64,000 nt of DNA, from positions 62,001-126,000 of the forward strand of contig JADZEM010000123.1 of NCBI GenBank assembly GCA_020850535.1. Direction: 5' to 3'. The notes beneath the pieces are model-generated. The model did not search any database. It was not told the DNA's origin and saw only the letters and a list, made by a program, of their open reading frames with translations. How positions within the stretch are numbered: position 1 is the first letter of the stretch; every line of letters starts with the position of its first letter. The DNA is from Chloroflexota bacterium. GTDB taxonomy: Bacteria; Chloroflexota; UBA6077; JACCZL01. Both the position numbers and the translations under genes were made by a program. Positions 50,397 through 58,971 of this stretch are shown one piece after another.

Positions 50397-51212
50397 ATGG
50401 CCGCGGGAGATCGACCGATTGCCGTCATCTGTGCCATTGAAGAGGAGATCCGTCACCTGCGCGAGGCGCTGCCGCCGGCCGAGGAAGTCTGGCGGGGCAA
50501 TCGACGGGTCTGGCTGGCGGATCTGGACGGGCTGCCGCTGGTGATCTCGGTGTGCGGGATGGGGATGCTGAGCGCGGCGGCCGTGACCGAGGCGGTGCTC
50601 TGGCAGTATGAGCCGTCGGCGGTGCTGAACTACGGCTGCGCGGGATCGCACCGGACGGAGATCCTGCCGGGCGACATCGTCGTGGGGGAGCGGGTTGTCG
50701 CCTACGACAACGTCCGCGAACAGCCCGATGGTGCGCCACGGTACGCGGGGATGCGCTACCTGCGGCGTGGAGAGACGGTGCGCGCGGCCTCGCTGGCAGC
50801 CGACAGTGCGCTACTGGAACGGGCGACGCGGGTGATGGCCGCGCTGGAGGGGCAGCACGAGCCGTGGCCGGTGGCGCTCGGCTGGCCGGACGAGATCCCC
50901 CACCGGACGCCGCGCGCGCTGCCGGGGACGGTCGCCTCGGCCGACCGCTGGAATCGGACGGCAGGGAGCATCGGGGCGCTGGTGGCGCAGCACGAGACGC
51001 ACTGCGAGGACATGGAGGCCGGGGCCATCGCGCTGACCTGCGCCAGCCACGACGTGCCGTTCCTGAGCATCAAGGACATCTCGAACAACGAGCTGCACCC
51101 GAAGACCGAGAGCGACTCGTCGTTCCTGACGGCGCTGGGGCCGGAGCTGGGCAAGCGGGCCGGCGCGCTGACGCTGGCCGTCCTGAGAGATGTCGCGGCC
51201 CGGCACGGGTGA
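50397..51212 (+). CDS. MTA/SAH nucleosidase-like (PNP_UDP_1) protein
   Basis: A 271-residue nucleoside phosphorylase/hydrolase-fold protein. AGGAGGAG precedes the ATG. Features: 'DRPIAVICAIEEEIRHLREA' (the start of MTAN-like proteins), 'VSVCGMGMLSAAAVTEAVLW', NYGCAGSHRTEILPGDIVVG and active-site CEDMEAGAIALTC. The later 'SIKDISNNE' stands where the family has the catalytic SD. It is longer than E. coli MTAN (232 residues). The nucleoside or futalosine substrate cannot be decided. Confidence 0.75.
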   Translation: MAAGDRPIAVICAIEEEIRHLREALPPAEEVWRGNRRVWLADLDGLPLVISVCGMGMLSAAAVTEAVLWQYEPSAVLNYGCAGSHRTEILPGDIVVGERVVAYDNVREQPDGAPRYAGMRYLRRGETVRAASLAADSALLERATRVMAALEGQHEPWPVALGWPDEIPHRTPRALPGTVASADRWNRTAGSIGALVAQHETHCEDMEAGAIALTCASHDVPFLSIKDISNNELHPKTESDSSFLTALGPELGKRAGALTLAVLRDVAARHG

Positions 51213-51484
51213 CGTATATTTACATTGGTAAGACGCATAGATGAAAAAGTATCGGAGGTGCGGCTTGTCGTGCCGTGTCGTGCTGGCCTTGTCCGTTCCC
51301 CCAGCGCGGGATGTCATTTCGGCTGGGTACTGACGTTGCCTCCGTGCTCTCGTGTCATTTCCCTATGCAGGCAAGTTCAAGTTGAGTATGTCAGAGCCGC
51401 CCAACATCCCCAGATCCTGGCAATAGCATGCGTAGCGACTCTCACATCCTCGCGGTCACAGGCCGCCAAGTATGGAGGAGACTC
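51213..51484. other. Intergenic, no gene seen
   Basis: About 270 bp, lower in GC at its left end (GTATATTTACATTGG around 51215). No hairpin or gene was recognised. It presumably contains the promoter of the disrupted gene at 51485. Confidence 0.4.
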
Positions 51485-51565
51485 ATGATCGCTGATCGTC
51501 TCTTGACTGAGTTGGAGCGCCAGCAGAAGTACCTGGATCGTCTGCCGCAGAACTACGCGTATCCG
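51485..51565 (+). pseudogene. N-terminal remnant of an ATP-binding protein gene
   Basis: Behind GGAGGAG, an ATG starts MIADRLLTELERQQKYLDRL and six more residues ending NYAYP. This resembles the N-terminus of a large GHKL-type ATP-binding protein family (from memory). After about 27 codons the frame departs into DNA that on the other strand encodes a transposase-like segment. The rest of the gene is missing, so it appears to be cut by an insertion. Confidence 0.45.
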
Positions 51566-51803
51566 CCTGCCAGGTCGTGTGCTGATCGGGATCTGTCGCC
51601 GCCAGCGTGCGGCCCCGATACGTCCGGGCGAGGGGGCGGATCAGCTCGCCCCGCCAGCCGGGCCGGCCGCGGCCGGGATAGGCCGGCGGAGTCGCCCGCC
51701 GACCCGTGACGTTCTTGGCCGCCCGCACGACGTACCGCGTCACCTTGGCGTCCTGGAGTTGGCGGATCTCGAAGCCGGCATCGAGCACTTTGCATCGAGC
51801 CAC
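51566..51803 (-). mobile_element. Transposase fragment of an insertion sequence
   Basis: The minus strand reads a 78-residue fragment: GFEIRQLQDAKVTRYVVRAA, then PPAYPGRGRPGWRGELIRPL and ARTYRGRTLAATDPDQHTTW. The GRGRP and R-P-L-x-R-T-Y patterns are those of a DDE transposase of the IS4/IS701-like kind. It has no catalytic triad and no recognisable terminal repeats. It probably remains from the insertion that broke the gene at 51485. Confidence 0.5.
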
Positions 51804-51926
51804 CTCTGTGTTTTGTCGAGTCTGAACACCCCGACACTACCGCTCCGGTCGGCTCCTCTGCTTTCCTCCCTCGCCACGTCCTCGTTTCCCCAACTCAGGT
51901 ACCGGAAACTAGAGTCAAGCTTCATC

Positions 51927-51957
51927 AAGCCCCGACGACGCTGCATGACGCGCCCAA
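51927..51957. repeat. Partial copy of the 27311-27455 element
   Basis: TCAAGCCCCGACGACGCTGC and the following TGACGCGCC match the right end of the element at 27431-27460 with few differences. Heptamer-family sequence (ATGACCCACGACCCGC) follows at 51974. Confidence 0.65.
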
Positions 51958-52011
51958 CGTGCAATCGCCCTGTATGACCCACGACCCGCAACCGGTACCA
52001 TCTTCCTGGCG

Positions 52012-53481
52012 ATGGGTGGAGAGCGCGGCGGATCTCTGGGGCGCAGACGGAGCCTGCTGGCTTTCGTGCTGGCCTGCGTCGTCCTGCTGACTGCCTGCCT
52101 GCCGCCCTCCGGCCCGACGCCAACGGCCACCCCCCGCGCAACGCCGCCCAGCACGCCAACTGGCGCGCCGACCGCGCTTCCATCTCCACCGGCGTCGCTC
52201 TCTCCCTTGCCGGCAACGCCGACCGCTGTCGCGAGTCCTTCGGCCACCCCGCTGCCGACCGCCACCAGCCGTCCGCCAACCCAGCCCCCGGCCCCCGGTG
52301 AGACGCCCCCACCGACGCCATCCCCGGCCGCCGTCAACAAGCGCGGCGTCCATCTCCTGCTGGACGATGGCGACACCCGTTTTTCAGAAGCTGTCTGGGA
52401 GCAGCATATCGTCTGGACAGCCCGCCTGACCGGCCAGGGCGGGTACGCCGTCCAGCTCATCCGCTCGAACGATCTGCGCCCGGCCTCCTGGCAGCACATG
52501 ATCGACCTGATGGACCGTGAGGGCGTCGTGCCGATCATCCGGCTGGCGACGTTCAAGAGCCCTGACGGCCAGTGGTGGACGACCCCCACACCCGATCCTG
52601 ACGGTCGAGGCTACAAGAGCGCGGCCGACCGCTACCGCCGCTTCTTCGACGCCATCGACTGGCGCGCTGAGACCGTCCTGGTGACCGTCGCCAACGAGGT
52701 CAACCGCCCGGACGAGTGGGGCGGCGCGCCCGATCCTGCCGCCTACGCCCGCTTCCTGCGCGACGTGACGGACGCCCTGCGGCGGGTCACCAGTGTCAAC
52801 GTCCTGGTGCTGAACGGCGCGCTTGACGCCTACGCTCCGAGCGCCAGCTTCGGCACCACCTACGCCATCGACTCCGAGCGGTTCATGGAAGGGATGGTGG
52901 CCGAGGTGCCGGACATCTTCGAGCGGCTGGACGGCTGGGCCTCGCACGCCTACCCGCTGGGACCGTTCGGGGAGCACCCCGGGCAGCAGGCGTTCAAGAT
53001 CGACGACGTGCGCCCGAACGCCGGGCCGCGCCCACAGCCGCCAGCCGGCGTCGTGAATCGCGGCGTGAACGGGTACGTCTGGGAGCTGTGGAAGCTCCGG
53101 CAGCTTGGCCTGTCGCGCGAGCTGCCGGTCTACGTCACCGAGAGCGGCTGGCGGCACCGCGCCACGCAGGCTCCCTCCCGAGACAAAGACTTCGCCGTGG
53201 TCGAGGACGACCGCTTCGCCGAGCTGGTGCAACTGGCCTACGATGGCCCCCCGGACGGCTCGCCAGCCGGAGGCTGGACCCCCTGGAACCAGGATCCGCA
53301 CGTCCGAGCCGTCGCCCTGTTCGCGCTGGCCGGGCGGCCGGACCATTGGGGCCACACCAACTTGCTGCTCACCGACACGACGGGGCTGATCCAGGGAGCG
53401 TACACGTTCGCCGAGGCGCTGGAGCGCGTCTCGCCGGGCAGCATCGCGCGGCAACCCCGTGCATCGACAGCGCCGCGCTAG
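52012..53481 (+). CDS. Lipoprotein with glycoside-hydrolase-like (TIM-barrel) domain
   Basis: A 489-residue exported protein. The signal peptide ends in a lipobox, LLTAC29, followed by a Thr/Pro-rich linker (about 32-107). The rest is a (beta/alpha)8-like clan-A hydrolase domain with a probable acid/base Glu229 in VTVANEVNRP and nucleophile Glu377 in YVTESGWRH. Other typical parts are 'RSNDLRPASWQHMIDLMDRE' and 'HTNLLLTDTTGLIQGAYTFA'. It probably hydrolyses an extracellular polysaccharide, but the family number cannot be fixed by eye. It may be membrane-anchored outside. Confidence 0.75.
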   Translation: MGGERGGSLGRRRSLLAFVLACVVLLTACLPPSGPTPTATPRATPPSTPTGAPTALPSPPASLSPLPATPTAVASPSATPLPTATSRPPTQPPAPGETPPPTPSPAAVNKRGVHLLLDDGDTRFSEAVWEQHIVWTARLTGQGGYAVQLIRSNDLRPASWQHMIDLMDREGVVPIIRLATFKSPDGQWWTTPTPDPDGRGYKSAADRYRRFFDAIDWRAETVLVTVANEVNRPDEWGGAPDPAAYARFLRDVTDALRRVTSVNVLVLNGALDAYAPSASFGTTYAIDSERFMEGMVAEVPDIFERLDGWASHAYPLGPFGEHPGQQAFKIDDVRPNAGPRPQPPAGVVNRGVNGYVWELWKLRQLGLSRELPVYVTESGWRHRATQAPSRDKDFAVVEDDRFAELVQLAYDGPPDGSPAGGWTPWNQDPHVRAVALFALAGRPDHWGHTNLLLTDTTGLIQGAYTFAEALERVSPGSIARQPRASTAPR

Positions 53482-53868
53482 TGACCTGTCAATCGTGAAC
53501 GACCTGGTTGGGGCCCTGCCGACGCTCCCCTGTCATCCCGAGTGAAGCGACCCATTCGGCAGGCTCAGGGCAAGCCTGACGCCCCTCCCCCGTCATCCCG
53601 AGCGAAGCGACCCATTCGGCAGCCTCAGGGCAAGCCTGACGCCCCTCCCCCGTCATCCCGAGCGACGTGAGCGTGCGAACGCAGTCGAGGGATCTTCCTC
53701 ACGCTACAGAAGGAGAAGATCCCTCCACTCCGCCCGTGCCTCGCCGCGGTCGGGATGACGAGAGGGGTGTGCTCGTTCCTCGCTTCAGTCGGGATGACGG
53801 CGGGCACTGAGCGACCCTGAGATTAACGCCAGACGAGCCACTAGCCAGCCAGGCGAGGGGTGCCCGCG
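53482..53868. repeat. GTCATCCCGAGCG repeats including a 60-bp tandem
   Basis: No gene is present. A 60-bp unit (GTCATCCCGAGCGAAGCGAC, CCATTCGGCAG, CTCAGGGCAAGCCTGACGCC) starts at about 53521 and repeats at 53581 and partly at 53641. A related inverted part ends in GGTCGGGATGACG and TCGGGATGAC at 53751-53798. This is a member of the GTCATCC palindrome family. Confidence 0.8.
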
Positions 53869-54525
53869 CTACTCAGGGCGGATGTCCCGCCCTTCGCGGG
53901 CCAGCACGGCCGCCTGCGTCCGGTTTCGCACGTCCAGCTTCTGGAGGATGCTCGTGACGTAGTGCTTCACGGTCTTTTCCGCGAGGTGAAGCCCCTCGCC
54001 GATCTCCCGGTTGCTGTGCCCGTCGGCCAGCAGCTCCAGTACCTGCTGCTCCCGCTCGGACAGGCGCTCCACAGGTGACGGTTCGGGGACGACAGGACGG
54101 CTGGCCTTCGCAGCGCTTAGCAGGAAGCCGGCCGCGAGCGCCGGGGGCACGTACCGCTCACCCCGGGCAATAGCCCGCACGATGCCCCGCAGGTCATCGC
54201 CGCTCAACCCTTTGAGCGCGTACCCCTGTGCACCACGTTCAAGTGCCGTCAGCAGATCGTCGTCGTGCTCGGAGGCGGTCAGGATCAGGATGCGAACGCC
54301 GGGCGCCCGCCGCAGGATCGCCTCGATGGAGTCAAGCCCGTTGCCCGGCAGGGTGAGATCCAGCAGCAGCACGTCAGGCGCCAGCGTTTCCGTGAGGCGG
54401 AGCGCATCGGCAGCGCTGCCGCCCGCACCGACGACTTCGAGGTCAGGCTCTGCCTGCAGGGTCTGCACCACCCCATCTCGATAGAGCGGGTGATCGTCGA
54501 CAATGACTATCCGGATTGGTCCCAT
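53869..54525 (-). CDS. NarL/LuxR-family response regulator
   Basis: A 218-residue regulator: receiver domain with VDDHP and phospho-acceptor Asp56 (LLLDLTLPG), then a linker and a LuxR-type helix-turn-helix ('LSEREQQVLELLADGHSNRE', IGEGLHLAEKTVKHYVTSIL). The start at 54525 is chosen because upstream in-frame sequence lies within the kinase gene. Overlaps the kinase by about 19 bp. Confidence 0.92.
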   Translation of the reverse strand: MGPIRIVIVDDHPLYRDGVVQTLQAEPDLEVVGAGGSAADALRLTETLAPDVLLLDLTLPGNGLDSIEAILRRAPGVRILILTASEHDDDLLTALERGAQGYALKGLSGDDLRGIVRAIARGERYVPPALAAGFLLSAAKASRPVVPEPSPVERLSEREQQVLELLADGHSNREIGEGLHLAEKTVKHYVTSILQKLDVRNRTQAAVLAREGRDIRPE

Positions 54526-55895
54526 GGCTGCGCTCCACGACCGGACGTTGCACCACGCGGGAGGTGCGCCTCGACCGTCACGCCGCCTTTTGGCCCCGCA
54601 AAGAGCCGGAAGGAGCCGCCGAGACTCTCGACACGCTCGCGCATCACGGCGAGACCCAGCTGATTGGCGTCGTCCGTCGTCGTTCCAAGGCCCGGCCCGT
54701 CGTCTGAGATACATACGTACACGGACCACGGATCAGATGTTACCCGGACGCGCTGACCGACACCCCCAGCGTGCCGGTAACCGTTCGCCAGCGCCTCCTG
54801 AATCACCCGATAGACCGTGATCTTGAGCGGCAGCGTCGCCGGCCCCGGCATCGGGTCGAGCGCCAGTTCGACGTGGACGCCGGTCCGGCGGGCGTGGACC
54901 GTGACGACGCGCTGAACGGTCTGCTCCAGGGTCAGCGGCTCCAGCTCAGGAAGACGCAGGCCCGCCGCGATGGTCCGCAGCTCGTCCAACGCCCGCCGCA
55001 GGCAGGCTTCGATGATGGCCATGTCGTGCGCGTCGGCGGCTCCCAGGCGCAGCAGCGCAACCGACACATCCTGAGCCGGGCCATCATGGAGATCGGCGCT
55101 GATGCGGCGGAGATACTGCTCGTTGAGGGCCGTTGAGCGGGTCGCTGCGCCGCGCACGCGCTCGTGGAGCACCTCGTTCTGCGCGAGCAAGCTGGTGAGG
55201 TGGGCGATGGTGTCGGCGAGCGTCTGCTGCTGGCAGCGGATGGTATCGCTGCCGCGCTTCACCAGCCCTGCCAGCAGCAGGTACGTCGCCAGGGTTGCCA
55301 GCGCCACCACGATCCAGGTCTGCTGCTGAATGCCCGAGATGTCCTCTTCCAGATCATCCACAGGCTCATAGAACTCGGCAATGGCGACGATGTCGCCAGC
55401 CGCGTTGCGGACGGGACTGTACGTTTCCAGGAGCCGTGACCAGCGGTCGCGCTCGGGCAGGTTCTCCTCGTCGCTCAGGCTGCTGATCTCCGAGACCACC
55501 TCGCCGCGCGCCGCCGCCGTCAGGCGCGCGTGCATGGGAAACGCCTGACCGATCAGCGCGGAGTCAGAGCTGAAGAGGACGCGTCCCTGCCGGTCCCAGA
55601 TCTTGAAAGCCACGATGCCCTGCCCGAGCGGCGTCTCGGTCAGGAGCCGGCCAAGCGCAGCCTGCTGCGCCGCGTCGAGTCGGCCATCCCCCGCCACGGA
55701 GGGCAGCAGCGGCGCGACAAAGCTCTCAACGTAGAGCGCCGTCGTCTCGGCGGTGCGGTGCTCGACGCCCGCCGCGATCTCCCGGGCGATCCACCAGCCA
55801 ACGCCGGCCATCACCACGGCCAGCACCAGGAGGCTCACCACCATGTACTGCGTGGCCAGGCTGAGCCGATCCCATCGAGCAAGTACCCTGTGCAT
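54507..55895 (-). CDS. NarX-type sensor histidine kinase (HisKA_3)
   Basis: A 462-residue membrane kinase. Helices at about 15-36 and 194-212 enclose an extracytoplasmic sensor domain of about 155 residues. The HisKA_3 motif with phospho-acceptor His270 is in RRISADLHDGPAQDVSVALL, and the HATPase has 'VYRVIQEALANGYRHAGG' and ISDDGPGLG. It should phosphorylate the overlapping LuxR-type regulator. The signal is unknown. The N-terminal sensor lacks a recognised domain. Confidence 0.92.
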   Translation of the reverse strand: MHRVLARWDRLSLATQYMVVSLLVLAVVMAGVGWWIAREIAAGVEHRTAETTALYVESFVAPLLPSVAGDGRLDAAQQAALGRLLTETPLGQGIVAFKIWDRQGRVLFSSDSALIGQAFPMHARLTAAARGEVVSEISSLSDEENLPERDRWSRLLETYSPVRNAAGDIVAIAEFYEPVDDLEEDISGIQQQTWIVVALATLATYLLLAGLVKRGSDTIRCQQQTLADTIAHLTSLLAQNEVLHERVRGAATRSTALNEQYLRRISADLHDGPAQDVSVALLRLGAADAHDMAIIEACLRRALDELRTIAAGLRLPELEPLTLEQTVQRVVTVHARRTGVHVELALDPMPGPATLPLKITVYRVIQEALANGYRHAGGVGQRVRVTSDPWSVYVCISDDGPGLGTTTDDANQLGLAVMRERVESLGGSFRLFAGPKGGVTVEAHLPRGATSGRGAQPWDQSG

Positions 55896-56143
55896 CCTCC
55901 TGCCCCCGCGTGACGACCGCCCTGCGCCCGTCAGGATAGCGCGCCAAGAGGCGGCCCCGACGCGGACGTTGGTCCGACCCCGGATCAGACGAAGGTCCGA
56001 ACCAACTCAGCCCGTTGCCGGAGCACACATTCAGACGGTCAGTCGTATCGGCAGGCCCACCCAGCAGGCGAGACTGATAGCGCGATGGGGTGCCCCAAGC
56101 GGGCAATCACCCCCACCACCACGACCGTCTGGGAGGATGGAAG

Positions 56144-56602
56144 ATGACACAGCAGACACCAGCACGACGGGGCAGCAGCCCGGTACAGCGTGGGCGGCTC
56201 GCCCTGGCCTCGGCGCTCGCGGCGTTCACAATGTTCGGCGGCGCGGCGTTCGCCGACGAGCCGGCGCCTGCCCCCGAGCTGAGCATCGTTGACGCGATCG
56301 CCTTCGATCTGCCGACGGACGTGGCGGCCCCGACCGTGCTCAAGCGCGAGAAGGAGCAGCGCGGCAACGACGACGGTCCACGGCACGCTCGGCAGGAACG
56401 GCGCGGCGGGAACGACAGCGCGGTGCATGCCCGTCATCGGGCGGACGACCTGAGCATCGGCGACCAGCTGATGGCGCGGCGCGGAGCTGACGACCGCCCC
56501 GGCGACGACCGTGGCAAGGACAACCGTGGTTCGGATAACCAGCCAGGCGACGACCATGGCGGCCATGGGCACGGCCAGGACGACGCCCCGAACCACGGCT
56601 GA
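56144..56602 (+). CDS. Secreted Asp/His/Gly-rich low-complexity protein
   Basis: A 152-residue protein with a signal peptide ending near AAFADEP and GGGAGG before the ATG. The mature region begins with 'APAPELSIVDAIAFDLPTDV' and continues as a charged, Asp, Arg, His and Gly-rich tail (RPGDDRGKDNRGSDNQPGDD and following HGGHGHG). No domain is known. The tail could bind metal or simply be disordered. Confidence 0.6.
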   Translation: MTQQTPARRGSSPVQRGRLALASALAAFTMFGGAAFADEPAPAPELSIVDAIAFDLPTDVAAPTVLKREKEQRGNDDGPRHARQERRGGNDSAVHARHRADDLSIGDQLMARRGADDRPGDDRGKDNRGSDNQPGDDHGGHGHGQDDAPNHG

Positions 56603-56955
56603 TCGCTGGCGTGGGCCGTGAGTCGTAGGTCGTAGGTCGTAGGTCGTAGGTCGTAGGTCGTAGGTGATGGTGAAAGTGTGCAAGTCCCAGTTGTCGTCCT
56701 GAGCGCAGCGAAGGACCTCACCCGCCGACCGTCAACATTCGCGTCACCCGCCGACCGGCAGCTTGTGCATTACTCGCGGACCGTCAACATTCGCGTCGGC
56801 GGGTGAGGTCCTTCGCTGCGCTCAGGATGACATGATCTGTTGCGTTATTGCTACCGCGCTGTGGCGCGTGCCAGGCTGCATGCGCACGACGCCGGTGCCG
56901 GGCGTGTCGGCGCGCCCACGCCCCACGACCCACGACCCACGACCCACGGACCCGT
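56603..56955. repeat. Nested heptamer and palindrome repeats
   Basis: No gene is present. Six GTCGTAG units (56622-56663) are followed by a GTCATCC palindrome (56693-56831), then CCCACGA units (56917-56949), the inverted counterpart of the first array. The palindrome is thus nested within an outer heptamer inverted repeat. Confidence 0.8.
56693..56831. repeat. GTCATCCTGAGCG palindromic element, copy 2
   Basis: Left arm GTCGTCCTGAGCGCAGCGAA, GGACCTCACCCGCCGACC; right arm GTCGGCGGGTGAGGTCCTTC, GCTGCGCTCAGGATGAC. The CGCCGA/TCGGCG pair differs from copy 1 (CGCTGA/TCAGCG) on both arms at once. Confidence 0.85.
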
Positions 56956-58611
56956 CTACGGCGTGATGATGTCGTCCGGGGCGTCCGCGCCGAGCGCATC
57001 GCGTGGATTGCTGCGCGCCCGGGCGATGTCATCCAGGCTCTGCCCGAGATGCTTCCAGGTGCCGGCCAGCAGGTCGAAGTCCGAGCGGCCGAGCACGATC
57101 ACGTCGACGGGATCGACGGCCCGCACGGTGGCCGTCCGCCGCCGATGCTGGAGCAGTCCCAGCTCGCCGAACGAGTCGCCATCGGTCAGACGGGCCAGGA
57201 CCGTCTCCTCGCCGTCCTCCTCGCGGACGACCTCCACGCTCCCCTTGACGATGACGTAGAACGCATCGGCAAGGTCGCCCTGGCGGATGATCGGCTGGCC
57301 CGGCTCGTAGTGGGCGTGGGTGACCCGCTCGGAGCGCTGGACCCGGAGCTGCACCAGATCCCGCGAGAACAGCCGGTCCAGGTTCCAGTCGAGCCACACC
57401 CGGACGCGCCGCTCCATCGTCGGCAGGCGCATCAGGTAGAACGTCCGCCACATGATCCAGGCGAGCGGCCCGGCCAGCTTGACGCGCCCCAGCAGCTCCG
57501 CGACCGCCGCGCCGTTCCCGAGCGAGACCATCTCGCCCAGCCCCTTGAAGGCGAACCGCTTCGGGCGCTTCCCCTGGATCGTCGCCACGACGTTCTGGGC
57601 CAGCGTCTTGCCCTGCCGCAGCGCAAACTGGGCCGTCGGCGGCGAGGACTCGCCGGACTTCGTCGGGTGGGGGACCGCCGCGCAGTCCCCGAGCGCCCAG
57701 ACCGGCAGCCCGTCTGCTGCCCGCATCGTCGTGTCCACCTTGAGGCGGCCCCGCTCCATCGGCAGCCGAAGCCCCTGCACGACCGGGTTCGGCGACGAGC
57801 CAATCGCCACGATCAGCGTGTGGGCATCGATCTTCTCACCACCTTCGAGGGTCACCTGCTCGGCGGTGGCCGAGGCCAGCCGCGCCCCCAGTTGGACCTC
57901 GACGCCGCGCTCGGTCAACTTCTTGTGCGCGAACTGGGCAAGGCTCTCCGAGATCTCGGGGAGGATGCGCTTGCCGGAGTGCAGCAGGATGACCCGCACG
58001 TCGTTGGCCTGGATGACCGGGTAGCTCTTGCGCTCGACCTCACGGAGGTAGTCGTTCAGCTCGGCGGCCATCTCGACGCCGGAGTAGCCGCCGCCGGCCA
58101 CGACAAACGTCAGCATCCGGCGGCGCTCGTCAGGATCGTCCGTGTTCTCGGCGGCCTCCAGCATCTCCAACGCCCGATTGCGGATCTGGAGCGCATCGCC
58201 GATGGTCTTGATCGGCAGGCCATGCTGGGCCACGCCCGGCAGCCGCGCAAGGTCCACGACGTTCCCGAGCGCCACCACGAGATGATCCCAGGGGAGGATC
58301 TGCTCGCGGTGGCTGGTCGGGTGGGTCGTGGTGACCGTCTTCGCGGCCAGATCGACGGACTCGACCGTCTCGACGCGGATGCGGGTCTGCTTGAGCAGCT
58401 CGCGCAGGGGGCTGAGAATGTGGGTCAGCTCGACGCCCGCCGCCGCCGCCGACGGGAGCATCGGCACGAACAGCAGGTAGTTCGACTGGCTGATCAGGGT
58501 GACCTCGACGGGCCGGCTGAGGCCGGGCAGGAGCTTCTCAAGCTGCTGCGCGACGGTGACGCCGCCGAACCCTCCCCCGAGGATCACAATGCGAATCGGC
58601 GCGCTGGTCAC
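56956..58611 (-). CDS. Type II NADH dehydrogenase fused to a cyclic-nucleotide-binding domain
   Basis: A 551-residue protein (GTG start behind GGGAG). The N-terminal 410 residues are an NDH-2-type FAD enzyme: 'IRIVILGGGFGGVTVAQQLE', NAD-binding 'VVAGGGYSGVEMAAELNDYL', and ALGDCAAVP. A hydrophobic membrane-binding stretch (LAGPLAWIMWRTFYLMRL) follows. The last 110 residues are a cNMP-binding (Crp-like) domain: 'FYVIVKGSVEVVREEDGEET', VLARLTDGDSFGELGLLQHR, RRTATVRAVDPVDVIVLGR. This suggests control of respiratory NADH oxidation by a cyclic nucleotide or similar ligand. Confidence 0.88.
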   Translation of the reverse strand: MTSAPIRIVILGGGFGGVTVAQQLEKLLPGLSRPVEVTLISQSNYLLFVPMLPSAAAAGVELTHILSPLRELLKQTRIRVETVESVDLAAKTVTTTHPTSHREQILPWDHLVVALGNVVDLARLPGVAQHGLPIKTIGDALQIRNRALEMLEAAENTDDPDERRRMLTFVVAGGGYSGVEMAAELNDYLREVERKSYPVIQANDVRVILLHSGKRILPEISESLAQFAHKKLTERGVEVQLGARLASATAEQVTLEGGEKIDAHTLIVAIGSSPNPVVQGLRLPMERGRLKVDTTMRAADGLPVWALGDCAAVPHPTKSGESSPPTAQFALRQGKTLAQNVVATIQGKRPKRFAFKGLGEMVSLGNGAAVAELLGRVKLAGPLAWIMWRTFYLMRLPTMERRVRVWLDWNLDRLFSRDLVQLRVQRSERVTHAHYEPGQPIIRQGDLADAFYVIVKGSVEVVREEDGEETVLARLTDGDSFGELGLLQHRRRTATVRAVDPVDVIVLGRSDFDLLAGTWKHLGQSLDDIARARSNPRDALGADAPDDIITP

Positions 58612-58713
58612 TGGGCAGACTCCCTCTCCCGAAGGCCTCAGATCGCTCCATCGTACCCGGGCCGAGGGCATCCGGGGTACCCTGCCAGCACACTCCGCTC
58701 CTGGAGGTGCTCG

Positions 58714-58971
58714 GTGAGCCAGTCGTCAGCAGGCCAGCCCACGGGCGGACAGTCCACAGGCGGGCTGTCCCCGCACGCGCTCGAAGGTCAGTTCGAGGCC
58801 GAAGTCCGCGCCGCCGCACTCATCGTCAGCGCTGAGGACCGCGCCGCCCTGTTTGGGTTGTGGTCGGCCCTGGTTCCCATTCGCCAGCGGCTCCGCGAGG
58901 CCGATCTCCGCCTTGAAGAGGAGCCGTCGTACACACAGAAGCCAGCCCAGTGGGGCGGAGGGGTCTCATGA
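58714..58971 (+). CDS. Small GatC/AtzG-like partner of the amidase
   Basis: An 85-residue protein from a GTG with GGAGG seven nt upstream. After a Gly/Gln-rich start it is one helical region: 'LEGQFEAEVRAAALIVSAED', RAALFGLWSALVPIRQRLRE, and EEEPSYTQKPAQWG. The order (helices ending in an acidic and Pro/Gln-containing tail) is like GatC or AtzG small subunits. It overlaps the amidase start (ATGA). The similarity is by shape and context only. Confidence 0.5.
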   Translation: MSQSSAGQPTGGQSTGGLSPHALEGQFEAEVRAAALIVSAEDRAALFGLWSALVPIRQRLREADLRLEEEPSYTQKPAQWGGGVS

